DNA of 64,000 nucleotides from Zychaea mexicana. Its lineage: Eukaryota > Mucoromycota > Mucoromycetes > Mucorales > Lichtheimiaceae. A model generated the notes under the pieces. The model had not been told where the DNA came from, did not search any database, and worked only from the letters and a program-made list of their open reading frames with translations. The stretch is taken from the NCBI RefSeq assembly GCF_025766255.1, contig NW_026516674.1, positions 496,001 through 560,000 on the forward strand. The letters are read 5' to 3'. Positions within the stretch are counted from its first letter, which is position 1. Every line of letters begins with the position of its first letter. The position numbers and the translations under genes are program-made. Of the stretch, positions 23,601 to 36,485 are shown piece by piece.

Positions 23601-26053
23601 CGGCAGTCCATGTAATGACCAAGATACTTGCCTAGCCACGGGCCGTCGTATAGTCAAGCAAATACCGAAAGAGACTATGGCAATAACAGAGTAGTCCGTG
23701 AAGAGACGGAGGTGATGTATAGCTCAGCCAGTATGATTCGCAGCTAGCAATGTGGCACCTAGTCACTGCACAGGTTAAAATGTTCTGGTCAGTGGTATAA
23801 GCCTGATTAGGTCAAAGCGTCCCAAAGCACAAAGTGTTGACTGCATTATCTAGAAGCATTAGGCTTTTACATTGCTGGAATGCAATGCAAGCTAAGCATT
23901 ACAGCCTCGTTCACAGGTTTCAAAGGTTTTACAGCAGCTTTTTTGATAGGACTATTTCTTACCAAAGTAAAGGTCGAAGCATGAAAGATAGATTCGTGTC
24001 TGCTATCGTTGCATGTATCCTACTAGGATGATTATGCACAGTAGGATGGGCTGGAGAATTTTGCACACTCAGTACGTGTAAATTTGCATGAGGTGGAGGA
24101 GACAGACGCTTTCCCTCCCCTGTTTGCGCCAATGAAATCATCAAACTTGCTTTTTGGCCTTTTCAGATGATTTTTTTGCTCTGAAAAGCTTCTAATAACA
24201 TGGAAGGTTTTCGCCACAGTTTTTCTCTTCTTCTTTGCACTTTTGCTGCTTTTCCTCGACGGGCACCGATTTGATGGGCAAATTTAGCTGAGGTCTTTTT
24301 CAAGTTGCGACAAACACTCTCCCAGTATACCGTTGACTATACGACGGCCTCGAAAAAGTAGGTTGGGCTTGCATCATATCAGGCTCCAGAAGCCAGGCTC
24401 TGATTATTGTATGGACTATCTTAAAATATGCATGTCTCTAGAAAAATTTGCACAGTTGGTTGGAGCCTCCCATGTTTATTGAGCAGACGCAAATATTGTA
24501 AAATGCACAAGTGGCACAGTAGCACAATAATGCGGCAGTAACAAACCATTACCAGTATAGTATGTGCACCATCTACAGAGGTACCAGGAGTCATCATACA
24601 GCAGTAAACAAATACGTTGCTGCCGTGAACATGACACATTGCAGCATGATTAAACGGAGAAACGGCTGGATGATGCTTGATCATCACTTATTTGCATGTT
24701 CAAATTCTCGGGGGGAGAGGAGAAGGGAGGGGACATAACGCTTTTTGATTATTTAACTTACTAAAGATCCAGCACACCAACGAGGATTAAACATGTAAAG
24801 TTATGCAATGTGCTTGTTATTTACCACACCTCGCTTAATTTACAGATTAGGCTTGTGATATACATGGTAACACTGACTTGAGCCTTTTATTACTGTTTGC
24901 AAACAGCACACAGGCTGTAATTTTTAAAGGCTGCAACCGAAAAAGCAAAAGGTTTGGCTATTATATTACGACCTCTCGCGCTTTACATGCTTGGCTTTTG
25001 CATATGTACATGTACCTCAACATGGCCATAAAACAACAAAACAGCATGGTCTATGCATTGATTTTCTCGTGGGTCTACGATTACTAAAGGTGAAGGAAAT
25101 GTGCGCTGATATATCTGTAATATCCCTTTATTCTTCCTTGGTCACTACCTATTGTATTCGGCCCTGATCCTGGAGCGAGCACATCGCGCAGCATGCACGC
25201 ACTCGTCCCATGAAACGTGGCACGCTTTAATAAAAAAACACACATAACAGCATAAAATGAAAAAGAGTTACCGATTAGCCTGTTATTAACCGCATCGTGC
25301 CATGCTTTTGGTTACCTCCTTTTTTTAAACTTTGAGTTGGGCTGAATGAATCGCACTGTTTGCGTTTTGCAAGGAGCGGCTGGGTGAGATTCAGCACTTA
25401 AGTTCCTACACATGATAGTGGTTATTTATCCAAACCTAATGCAACGCTAACCGCGCGGTAATCACAAGCTGGCCGAAATGCATAAAGCTTCCGACATGAT
25501 AATATACGCTATGGACAACTGTATGAACAACTGTTACATGGCTTGCCCTGTTCCTTTCAGGTCTCATTCCGATTCATGGTGCTACGACCACTGCCTACAG
25601 ATTATTAATGTTTTTCTTAATATGATATGGTCCCAAAGCAGATCCATTTCTACTATGCATGATAGCAGCTTTCTGGAAATTATATGCGCCCCTTGGATAT
25701 AGTTTTAAACCTTTTAAGCTGGAAGCTCAGAGGATGGTACAACCCATGTTGTATGTACCGCAGCAGATTATTGCTGTGATGACCAAAACCAGGTATTTCA
25801 GCAATTCAAAGAACAACGGTAAAAAGAATATCGAGTCGATATGTGTAGATAGGAACAACTAGTGGGGACTTTTTCAATTAACACCAGCGGTGTGTATATT
25901 TTTCACTATATTATCTTTGGAGAGAAAGATATACTTTTTTATGTAATGCTATATCAAAAAGAAAAAGGAAGATAGAGAGAGAGTGTGTGTGTGTGTGTGT
26001 ATATAAAAAGACAGATGGGAGGGATGGGAGACCTTGAACGAGGAAAAGGAGTT
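20650..26053. other. 5.4-kb gene-free island between convergent genes
   Basis: No open frame longer than 112 codons occurs, and none shows family features. Contents seen: (ATC)n at 20942-20966, a poly-A run near 21284-21296, (TAG/TGG)n at 22436-22475, a pair of 18-bp inverted repeats at 23641-23658 and 24332-24349, and (GT)n at 25984-26001 next to the NOT4 3' end. Several scattered short A/T runs occur. There is no tRNA or rRNA signature. Confidence 0.5.
23641..24349. repeat. Possible mobile element bounded by 18-bp inverted repeats
   Basis: GGCCGTCGTATAGTCAAG at 23641-23658 is matched in inverted orientation at 24332-24349, 17 of 18 bases. The enclosed 709 bp carries no convincing coding frame. 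No target-site duplication is obvious directly outside the repeats, so the boundaries and the class of element are uncertain. A chance pairing of this length in a 5-kb region is unlikely. Confidence 0.5.
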
Positions 26054-28366
26054 CTATATTTGAGCAAATCCAAAGCGAGAGCATTTCCGCATAGGCGTCT
26101 CAAATAAGCTTCCCGAGGAACGCAATATCTGATGGGTGAAAGGATTGAATGTGCCGGTATAAGTGTGAGTAGGTGTCGCGTTGGTGAGGAATTCCAATGG
26201 ACTCATTGTGAGCTTATCGTCATCCTCCTCTTCGTCGAAATCACCATTTCTGCTGAGAGGGGGTGCTTGTTCACCGTCTTCATGCAATGCGCTCACGCCA
26301 ACAGGTGCATCCTCGCCATCCTCATTTGCTTTGTCATGGGTTGGCAGTACCTCGCCAAGCGCTTCACCCAGAACAAATCCAATCAGGCCATCATAGCCGT
26401 ACCGTGCTGCCATCTTATTGGTGGCAGTAGTAGGAGTATTACTAGTATTGTCCGTTCGTAACAAGTCGCCAAACTCCTCTCCGTTGCCGGCAACGGTCAC
26501 CAGATCAGGCTCTGTGGCAGTAGATGGCGTTGCAGGACGAGATCCGCTACTGCTCTCGCTCTTTTGATTGAGTAACTGTTGTTGCTGCTGCTGCTGTTGT
26601 TGTTGTTGTTGTTGTTGCAATTGCTGCTGTTCCTTGCGCTTCTTCTTATCCTGTTTTCGCTTAGCTGCATTAGCAGCCTGCTGTTGTTGCTTTTGAGCAG
26701 CAGCCGCGGCCACAGCTACAGCTAATGGTGGACCAAAGTTATCAGGCGTCAAGGATCGTTCTGGAAGGACACCTGCTGACCTTAAGATTGGCGTGGATGG
26801 GCCACTTCCCGCCTTTGCCCAAGATGCTGTTGCCGGCAACGCTGGTCTGTCATCGTCAACAACATGATCGCTCGCGCTCACCGATGTTGCTTTGGGGTGG
26901 GATGGATCTGGACGACTGCTTTTGTACGATATTGTGGCCACGGACTCCAGCGTTGCCGGTTTTCGTGCAGTGCTCGAAGAACCACTACCACTACCACCCA
27001 TGTCGCTGCTAGATATAGAGCTGGATGAATGTGTGTTGCTGATGTGAGTTCGGTGTTCGGCATCTGACGACATTTGATCCCGCATACGATGTTTTCTAAA
27101 ATTTAAAAACAAAAAAAATCTTCAGTAACAGAGATTCATCAACTCATAAAAGTATACTTGTATGAAGTATAGCTGTCTCCCTCTTCCTTACCCAGTCGCC
27201 AATTCTTCCTTGGAGATGGTATCCGCTTCTTCCCCAGGTTCATGCAGATACAAACACGTGGGATTTGGACATGTCATGTTTCGTAAGTAATACGTGCAAT
27301 ATTTGGTTGTACCATACGACGCTCTGCCAATCACATCCAAATTACTGGTCAGTATCTTCTAAAGCTCGTATATTATGAATCACGATCCACAAAATAACAA
27401 AAAGAATCTCGCTCACCTTAATATCCGCCCAGCCATCACCGTTCCATCAACACCGTGTATTGCTTTGGCAGCATCCTCCTTGCGCTGGTAGGTCACATAG
27501 ATTGCCGCGCTTGGTTGCATTGTCGTTGCACCTGTAGCAGTTGCCGTTGGCGCTACCGGTCGCTTGTTGATTACCACCTTTGCAATTTTACCAAATTGAC
27601 CAAAGAAATCATTCGACCGTATTACCTAGATAATTGTTCCCATTTAGTAAACTACTCCCTCCATCAAAAAATCAATGACTCTCCCAAAACTTACGTCTTC
27701 AGTGGCAAGTTTTGGATGTAAGCCAATAATGTAAACCAAATTCTTTTGTACAACACGCATATTCGCAAGATGACGTCGATTTGCCGCTTCCATATCTTTT
27801 TGTTGTCGTTCCTTTTCCTTCTTTTCACGTTTAATACGAGCGATTCTATATTATTTAATATATGCAACACGTGTTTTTGTTAGGGTTCGTTCTCATTCTT
27901 ATTATATACAGTTTAACTAGTATACAACTTACTCGTCGGAACTGATTGGCTCAAACTCGGCCATTTGATCAGAATATTCTCGTCGACTATAACAATTTTG
28001 CGTCAGCATAAATTTCACATTAAACATCGATCGGCCCTCCCCCCTTAAACTAATCTCTCATTATGGAAAAAGTGCCAGATTTCCAAAAGGAAAGAGAAAA
28101 AGAACAAGAAATTTACCAAGCTGGGCATCTCCCATTCAAATTCTCTTTGATGTGGTGCCAACAAAACCGACAGATCTTTAAATATATGGTAATGGTGGCT
28201 CAAAATTTTAGCTTATTTTTTCACAATCTCAAATTATACACATTAACTTTCCCAGTAGTTAGGTTACCTGATAGCCACAGGTACAAGGCTTGAAATTGCG
28301 ATCAGCAATATCAAGTTCCTCCATACAAAGGGGGCATTCATAGTCGTCTTCTTCGGAATCAAGCAT
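26054..28366 (-). CDS. NOT4: NOT4/CNOT4-like E3 ubiquitin ligase
   Basis: It is the RING ligase of the CCR4-NOT complex, acting in mRNA decay and co-translational quality control. Exons read downward: 28366-28268, 28175-28117, 27986-27933, 27845-27695, 27625-27417, 27323-27192, 27095-26054 (1746 nt, 581 aa). The C4C4 RING is at about residues 11-53 (ECPLCMEELDIADRNFKPC, CGYQICRFCWHHI, GRCPAC). A coiled basic linker (REKKEKERQQKDME) precedes an RRM at about 105-190, starting VYIIGLHPKL and interrupted by an Ala/Thr-rich insert. A CCCH finger follows (KYCTYYLRNMTCPNPTCLYLH). The low-complexity C-terminal half has a poly-Gln run encoded at about 26581-26628. ATG at 28366 fits the RING spacing; TAG precedes it by four bases, so an upstream non-coding exon is possible. 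Confidence 0.94.
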
Positions 28367-30677
28367 GGCACTATGTGGAAAGTAAAAGAAACTTGCAACT
28401 AGAAAGCGGGATTTGGAGGTGTGATACTCCCCTCCTTGTTTAAGTTTAGCTGGGAGTCAAAGTTTCACCCACATTATCAACTTTCGTATGATACTCTCAT
28501 TACATTATCTGTTAATATTCAATACAGAGAAAACTGCAGATATAACAATCATGCAAAACAGGTACTCTCTTTGTATGCTATCAGCGTCGCTACTAGCGTA
28601 TCAATTGCACAGCTCGGGTTTCCTTACTGAGCCTCATAACTCTAAAATAAGCTATATGTTGTACCACATTACTAGGTCATGTCGTCCATCAGAATACACA
28701 TATACTACATATCAATGTGTAGTTGTCTACACTAGCAGCTTACTCGTTGACGACAAATATAGCGTATAAAGCTGTACTCGAGTAATGCAGTAAAATCAAT
28801 CGATGATACAAGGATACGTTTACCAAACTCCATGAAATCAGTGCCTGGCGCTGGATCACTTTCGGAGCAAGCCGTCCACCCGTTTTCGTACCTCTTCCAC
28901 CGACAAGATCGTTTATGAAGAGTTGCTCTAGCAATATTTACAGGAAGTACATTTATATACAACTTTTGCTAAAGCGTTGTACTGGGCTTTTAGTCCATGA
29001 TGAAACAATGTACTGAAGTATGTTTTATTGGTCATATCCTATGTTTGTATGTAGTTTTCAATGCTGAGTTGTCGCCTTGTATCACGATAACTTTCGGATT
29101 TTCTGGATGGATCAACAGAATTATAAGCGTCCCCTTTTTACTGCACTTGAGTGAACCTTATTGGTCGAACGATGGGACTTCCAGAGTATCTAGGTGATAC
29201 GTTCGGACTAACTTAGATCATAAGAAAGTATATCTGCCATTGAAATGCAAGCTACCTACTGTATAGAAATAAAACAGTGCGATACTCGAAATGTGGAGTA
29301 TACAAATGATAAGGATATCGGCTGGGAGTAACAGGGGAGATTCAAAGAAGGAAGCCGAGTTGAGAACCGGGTACCCTAGTAAATGCTGGTGGATGCCTAT
29401 TCACTATAATATAACAGACGCATGAATATTTAACTCCCAGGACGACAGGCTGAAGTTTATGCATCCGAGTCATTCATTCAGCTTTAAACTGTAGCAGTTT
29501 CCTCGGCAGCTATGATATGATCCATTCTAAAGAATCAAAGCAGTAAAAAGAAAGATACCAGTACTTTTCCTCGGCGGCTTTTTTCTACCGGCTTTTAAAA
29601 AGAACTCAAGCCAGATGAACAGAGCAAAGTGTTGGCCTTGCCGAGAATCTGACATATGTGGCAATTCGCTCTGGTTGCATGGCGTCCAAAGGAAAGGCTC
29701 ATCAGCACCACGATTTAGTCTTGCCACATCCATACATCCGTCTTCCATTTGGTTTTGTCACTACAGTACCCACACCATTATATATCTTTCTCCAAACGTT
29801 ATGTTAGACAAATAATCAGAGGTATAAGTTGACCCTAAAGCAAGAAAGAACCGACTTGCTAGGCAGCTTTCCCATGATGTGTTGTCGTTACAGGTGTGTC
29901 CATAGTATTAAAATCAAATCATAACGTCAACAAATTCCTAAGAACAGCTTTCTATAGTCGCTTGTTCTTTGTTTCAGGACATAACTTTCTTCGAATATAG
30001 TGTAATAGTGTCCATCGATCTCTATGCGATACCTCATAACCAACAACCTCCGTTCGTGTGTGTTGTTAAAAGAATTGAACGATTGCTAAAAATTTGTAAT
30101 TATTTACGCACAGCAGTTTGAATTGTTTTTGTTTTAAGTATAACATTCTACAATAAATTTTATGTGATAAATAAGTGATACTTTGGATTTGGGTGCTCAT
30201 ATCATTTTCTTGAATAAAGGTAAAAGTCGTTAAGAGTAGTGGCGTGTTATACAACAATCACAAAAGATTACGAGCAAAAGTTATAAAAGGGTCAATGTAA
30301 ACGACAACCAGAATGATTTGATGATGAAACTTATGGTACCTAAAAGATGGCACATTACCTGAAAAACAGGTGTATTCTGTTATTCATGAGTAACATTATT
30401 GACGTGCGAGTACATAATACTAAGTGATGACACTCATCTTTACATGTGCATATTGCTTTTGGTAAATTGCTCTATGAATAAAAGCAATGAAATATGTACT
30501 AGATCTTATCGTATTAAAATTTCCGCAAATCACTAGGCTTCCAACGTACAGTAGGTGTTAGCATAAGCTACCGACAATAGTAATACAGTACTGTAAGGAC
30601 ACTGCCGTACTTCGAACCAAGAGACTTTGCGTTAGTATTAGCTATTTTCCTCGTTATCAACCTATTACTTCTTGTAG

Positions 30678-31135
30678 ACGATTTCGGCCGCCAAAAAGCT
30701 GATCCACTTTATGATCTCATGGCGCTTTTTGATGATTGTGCGTTGCATAAATTAATAACGTCGATAAGTAGTCTTGATGGGCTCACACCTATGGCTTCAT
30801 TTGAAGTAACAGATGCTCATGTACATTTTATGTTTGTCATAAATTCAACATTCCCTCATTCTCCTCATTGATCTTGTCTTCACACAAAAAAAAAGAGTTT
30901 TTAGTTTATCCACTGCTTCTTAAGTTTCTCCAGTGTGCACAGGATAACCTAATGAAAAGTATTCCCATCGTTAAACTCTGATTAATTTAGGTCCAAAGCT
31001 GCCTTTACAAATCTCATACAGCACACCATCCTTTCACTTCCTGATTGCTTGTGCAAGATACGAGATAGTGCAGGCGAGCTGGGAAATTTGCAGACATACC
31101 GAAAGAAATACAGACATTTTTGTCGCAATAAAGAG
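30678..31135 (+). CDS. Possible two-exon gene fragment, not recognised
   Basis: Two open segments are flanked by good splice signals: 30678-30805 (acceptor CTTGTAG, donor GTAACA) and 30991-31135 (acceptor AATTTAG, donor GTAAGG). The composition is protein-like, with runs such as DPLYDLMALFDDCALHKL and RDSAGELGNLQTYRKKY. They can be joined in one frame. I see no start exon, no 3' exon and no family resemblance. It may be part of a decayed gene or transposon; one copy of a dispersed repeat begins just downstream. Confidence 0.25.
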
Positions 31136-31157
31136 GTAAGGAATGTTTTGTATTTAC

Positions 31158-31270
31158 TTTGAAATAAAATGAAATGACCATCAACACACATATAACATAT
31201 AATGAATTCGATAAGGAAGCGAAGACGTTCTAGGTAACACGATCACCTTCGTTTTAAGGCACTACTGTCG
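31158..31270. repeat. Dispersed repeat, copy 1
   Basis: This segment resembles 36373-36485 in the same orientation. Shared blocks include AATAAAATGAAA, GACCATCA, ATTCGATAAGG and CTGTCGCC in the same order and spacing, with many substitutions and small indels between them. The ends are not defined. Confidence 0.6.
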
Positions 31271-32921
31271 CCTAAAAAAGTGTTAAGGCTGAAAACTGTC
31301 ACGTGAGACCTATTTTCCCCTTTCTCTCTATTATTTCCTCCCGTTGCTTTCAGCACAAGAATATCCGCAAAAGAATTTGCTCAAGTTGGGTAAAGGGCCC
31401 ATGTTCGTTCTAAATCTCCAGACTTTTGTTGGCATCCATCCATATTTTTCTCACACCCTTACCTTTGTACTAATAGAGTCCTTGTGACCTCCTCCTCCTT
31501 CTTCTTGCGCTTTTTCGATAAAAAATTGTCGTACGAGGTTCCAAGTGGGATAATTTTCTGTCTATACCGCGTTTTTTTCCTTTTTTTCTTTGGAGTGAGG
31601 TTCCATCGTCATTGATATGTATAGCAAAACATCATCAACCTCTACTTATCATCACAATTCACCCGTCAGTTGACATCCGGATTTGTACACTAACAAATTC
31701 TCAGGGCCCTCTCAATTTAATATTCGATAGGTACAAATTCCCCGGCACCTGGCACACAGATAGTCCAAAGAAAACAAATCTCACTTCCAGGTTTTTGGAC
31801 TTTGATCTGTCGATCTTGCCGTACCACTGTATATGACGACGACATTACCATGGTAACTTGTGCTGTTTTATTGCTAGGCTAACTAGGCTTTGCTTATTCA
31901 GCAGGAGCACCAGCGGTTGACAGAGCTGAAACCAGTAGTCTTTTGAGGTAAATCCCAGAATCAATGGGGATTTTCTGTGACCCCACATGAAAGATGAAGA
32001 AACAAGATATTACTAATCAACATACCTATCGGAAACATCAGGAATGTAATCTTCAAAACAAAGCGATATGCTAAATGTGGACGACGCAAGTGGTATTCAA
32101 TGGAGCTCGAAAAGTCGAGGATACCGGATGGGAGCAGCAAAAAAATGGGGAGAGCGGAAGAAGCAGAGATTTTTGCTTTGGGTGTCTTTGTTAATACGCA
32201 CGGCTACCAGAATTGGACTATAAATTCTATTCAGCGGGTCGATCCAAAACCGAGTGTGCTCTGCATTTCAATGTTATACAATATTACCATATATGGACAA
32301 AAGACAGTGCCCGCCAGATCAGGAATAGTTGTTGTAAGTACATATGCGCGGGCTTCGCTTTGTCCGAGTTCTCACACACAAAAATCCATGGGTTATTATA
32401 GTAGATGACGAGGCCGAAGATGGCGGATGAACACGGAGGATTAATGATGCAGTTGTGAAAACAGTGATTCCTTCAATTCTATTATCACTATGCTCTTGTG
32501 AAGCGTGCATGTGCGTGTGTATGTATTGCTTTTCTATGTCTCGCTTGATGTCAAATCAGGTTATGTTGCGCCCGCACTTACTGCGAAAAAAGAAAAACTA
32601 ACAGCCTCACTACCCCACATTTTTACTTTCGTGGACCTTGAGTTCAACCCCGCATGAGAAAAAAACAGCCAAGCTTGTGGGCCGATACCTTTGCCACTTG
32701 TGTGTGGTAAGCCGGTGGTGCTACTTCTAATGCTACTAATAGCTACTGCAGCTGCAGCACTAGCTCCTGAAACTACTGTATACATCTCCAGTGCAGATAA
32801 AAACCTGTCGATTTTCTCCTGATATTGGACTTTTTCTCCTCCCTTTTTCTTTTCTTAATTTGACTGTGTGTTTTACGTCTTTCTTGCCCCCTTTCCCTTC
32901 TCTCCTGGTTGCATCCGATAA

Positions 32922-35649
32922 ATGTCGACAAGTCATCCAGAGATTCCACAGTCAGCCTACGACGAGGGGCTGTTTATCCAGCCCATCGCACCAATCGGCG
33001 GCAGTCTTGTAGGATCGTTCTTTGTAGGCGTCATTCCCCTTATCGTCGTCTTGATCATGCTGGGTGCGTTCCGTCTGCCAGCCCATGCTTCCTCATTAAC
33101 AGGCTTGATTGTCAGGTATGAAAGAGAGAGGACCCTTGATCTCCACATATAATACTGTAAAATCAAGCAAAATACTCATTTTGAACCCCTTTTAGCATAT
33201 TCATAGCCATATTTGGGTGGGATATGCCAGCGCAGCAAGCATTTCAGTCGATTGGAAACGGTATCGTCTTTGCTAATTGGCCAATTATGTGGATCGTTGT
33301 GCGTAGATTGTCTCTCTTGCTTCTTCAAAACATTACAAATAAGTAGAATGTCCTTTAAAACTTACCTTAAAACTGACTTACATTAAATGCCACGTATAGG
33401 TCAACGCTATGTAAGGATTGTTTACATCTCGGTCTCTAGACGAAAGGGAGGCGTTGTTTATTTTAATTTTATTTTCTGTCCTCCATGCATCTTATAGGTT
33501 CGTCTACAACATGGCTGTGAGGTCAGGCGTATTTGATATTTTCCGACGATGGATCGTCACGAACACGCCACCGGATATGCGTGTCTTGCTTCTTGTTATC
33601 GGATATGCTTTTGGTGCCTTACTGGAAGGTAAGGTAACGGGATGAATTGGAGTGGTGGGAGGGGTTATCGGCTCTTTGTAGGTGTGTCTTTCTATTCAGC
33701 ACCAAGAAATTAAGGCTTACATGCTGAACTGGAATCATTTTATCTCAAAAGGTGTGGCTGGATTTGGTACTCCAGGAGCAATTTGCTCTGCCTTGATGGT
33801 ATCACTTGGGTAAGACAAAAGAAGTATGTTTCTGGAGAATCTATAGACTAGCGATATTAAAGTATTCCTACACCATTGCTAGTTTCGATAAAGTCAAAGC
33901 CCTGACATACACGCTTATCTTCGATACCACGCCTGTTGCTTTTGGTGCTTTGGGTATTCCTGTCATCACTTTGGCCAATCTGACTGGTCTCCCCGTCATG
34001 AGCTTGTCTGCCATGATGGGTCGTCAACTTCCCTTCGTCAGTGTATTTTTGCCAATTTATGCATTGACTTTCTTCGCCGGTTTCCGAGCCGGCTTTATCG
34101 AGTGCTGGCCGCCAGCATTGGTCGCTGGCGTTTCATTTGCTTTGATCCAGGTAAAGAGAAATTATATCTTTTGAAACGATCTACCTTTTCCTTTTCTTGT
34201 ATGAGATCAGTCAGCTAAAACATGAACAATAATGCACGTGCATCTCTCCCCGCCAAAAAAAAATGCAACCATGCAAAATTAAAATAGGCCATTTTCGCCA
34301 ACTGGGTTGGTCCAGAATTGCCCGACTTGATTGCCGGCCTGGCATCGCTGTTAAGTCTGATCGTCTTCTTGCGATACTGGAAACCGCCTTACCGCGAAGA
34401 GTTCGCCTGTGTATATGCTCCCACAAAGCAGCATAACGATGAAGAATCAGCAGGTGCTGTTGCACCCACCGATGATAACTTGAACAACGGAAAACATCAA
34501 GTTGCGTCCGCTGGTAGTACGCAAGATCACTCAAATGAAAAGGTAGAAGTTTCCCAGGAGGAAAAGGACAATGGCGGAAATAATAGCCCTAGTGGCAGCG
34601 CTAGCGGCGCAAAGGATGACAGCAGCATGCATTCAAAAAGCAGTAAACAACAAGGTGCTGCAGGTGCTGCCGCTCCTCCAGATCCTGAGTCAATCACGCC
34701 TATTTCTGAGATCGCTAAACCTACTCTGTATGAATCGATTTTGGCATGGAGCCCATGGGTGTGCATCGTTGTGGTGGTGATTATGTAAGCACAAATATTT
34801 AGTAATTTTCTACAAGTTATTTTTCAAAGTATGATTGATCTCTTGAATTCTCGTTGATTAGCTGGTCCTTTGTCCATGTCCCTTCGTATGGCGCTATCAA
34901 GGTGGAATGGCCCCAGCTTCACGAACGTGTAAGTCACTGTGTGGTCATTATCATGTTTATGGAATCAAGAACAACTTATAACGTTTCAAACACATCATAT
35001 ATAGGTATGGTTAACGCTGTATGGTAGAAAATACGCTGCAATTTGGAACTTTGAACCGCTTGCTACTGGCACTGCTATCCTTATTTCCAACATTCCGTTC
35101 ACCTGCCTTGTTCTGTACAACGGCTCAAGCCCTAAAATCATTCCACGTGCATTGCGGGATACTTTTTTGCAGCTATGGATCCCTATCCTCACTGTCTCAT
35201 TCATTATGGCACTCGCGTACCTTTTCAACTTTAGCGGTATCGCGTATACCATAGGCATGACGCTTTCTTCCGTTGGCAATGCATTCCCATTCTTGTCTGC
35301 ATGGCTTGGTTGGGTCGCCTGTTTCTTGTCCGGTAGTGACACATCCGCCAACTCGCTGTTTGGTAACTTGCAAGTTGTTGCTGCCCAACAGATCGGATTG
35401 TCAGCTGTGTTGATGGCTTCTACTAACTCGAGTGGTGCTGTCACTGCAAAGATGATTTCGCCCCAGACATTATCCACTGGTGTGTCAACCATTGGTATGC
35501 AAGGTCGTGAGGGCTATGTATTCCGTCGGACAGTTCTACACTCAATTTTCATGTGTTCCATCATGGGTATGATCGCGTGTATCCAGCAATTCGCCACCCC
35601 GGGTATAATTCCTGCCGGAGACGAAGTGTTGGCCACAGGCGGTGCATAA
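32922..35649 (+). CDS. LctP-family L-lactate permease
   Basis: It is predicted to import lactate (or glycolate) with protons across the plasma membrane. The family (TC 2.A.14) is known mainly from bacteria (LldP/LctP). Exons: 32922-33115, 33196-33298, 33400-33410, 33498-33628, 33752-33809, 33883-34150, 34288-34784, 34862-34928, 35005-35649 (1974 nt, 657 aa; bacterial proteins about 550). Family motifs are intact: IFGWDMPAQQAF, WIVVNAMFVYN, LEGVAGFGTPGAI, TPVAFGALGIP, FLSGSDTSANSLFGNLQ and ASTNSSGAVTAKMISPQ. A hydrophilic Ser/Asn/Gln-rich loop of about 110 residues (about 297-405) accounts for the extra length. Exon 3 is only 11 nt, yet it is needed to restore the motif across the junction. 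The many introns argue against contamination. Confidence 0.93.
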
Positions 35650-36372
35650 TCATGTCCAGCCTCTTTTAATTCTTTACACGTTAATCAAACTAGTAACTAT
35701 ACTTCTTCCCTTAAGTTGTATATATATATTTATCTCTTATTTCTACCACAATTACTGGTTGGTATGTTCCATAGCTACTTGCAGCACGAATAATGTTATA
35801 TTCTACCACAAAACAAACATCCAATAAAGTCACTACTGTATAAAATATTTCCCTTCACAACAAGCAATTAAACTCTGGTGGTAAAAGCTCTAATATATAT
35901 ATGCCAAATCTGTACTGGACTACTTTCAAACCCTTCGATAGCCTTCTTTTCATGCTTTATAAAACGGACATATTCTTCGAACTACATCCCATGACTGCAG
36001 GTTTTGTTTGACAGTACTATATTGGAACAATAGCCATAAAGTGCTTAACAATGCTCCATAGGAATCCAGATCGTATTTCTATAAGCGACGTACACATATC
36101 AACGTTAAAAAATGATTTATTATTAATTCATGCACTGAGTCCCATGCACGTATAGCACAGTATAAATTGCCTGTGAAGCATGGTATGGTATTATGTAAAA
36201 ACTGTATCTACCGTTGTTAAAATATCACGTATTACTTACTTCTTTAACGCTTGCAGCTTTTTACAACAATATAACACAGACAAGTAGGAAGATCTGTAGT
36301 AGACGGATCACAGGAAGTTCTAGCCAATTTTATCTTCTTCTTGCCACACTGAAGAGCTAGAATTGGTTGTTA

Positions 36373-36485
36373 AGAATAAAATGAAACGACCATCACGACA
36401 TACGTAACATGTAGCGGATTCGATAAGGTAAGCAAAGACGCGAGTATGATGATCATCGCGTTTGGGTACAACATCTGTCGCCTCT
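36373..36485. repeat. Dispersed repeat, copy 2
   Basis: This is a diverged direct copy of the segment at 31158-31270, sharing AATAAAATGAAA, GACCATCA, ATTCGATAAGG and CTGTCGCC in order. It ends at a (CT)n run. Nothing in it appears coding. Confidence 0.6.

Larger units (their letters stand above)
28367..32921. other. 4.5-kb gene-poor island between divergent NOT4 and lactate permease
   Basis: No complete gene is recognised. It holds one coding-like exon pair (30678-31135) and one copy of a diverged dispersed repeat (about 31158-31270). The pyrimidine-rich stretch before 32922 is presumably the lactate permease promoter. The remainder is AT-rich with no clear signal. Confidence 0.45.
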
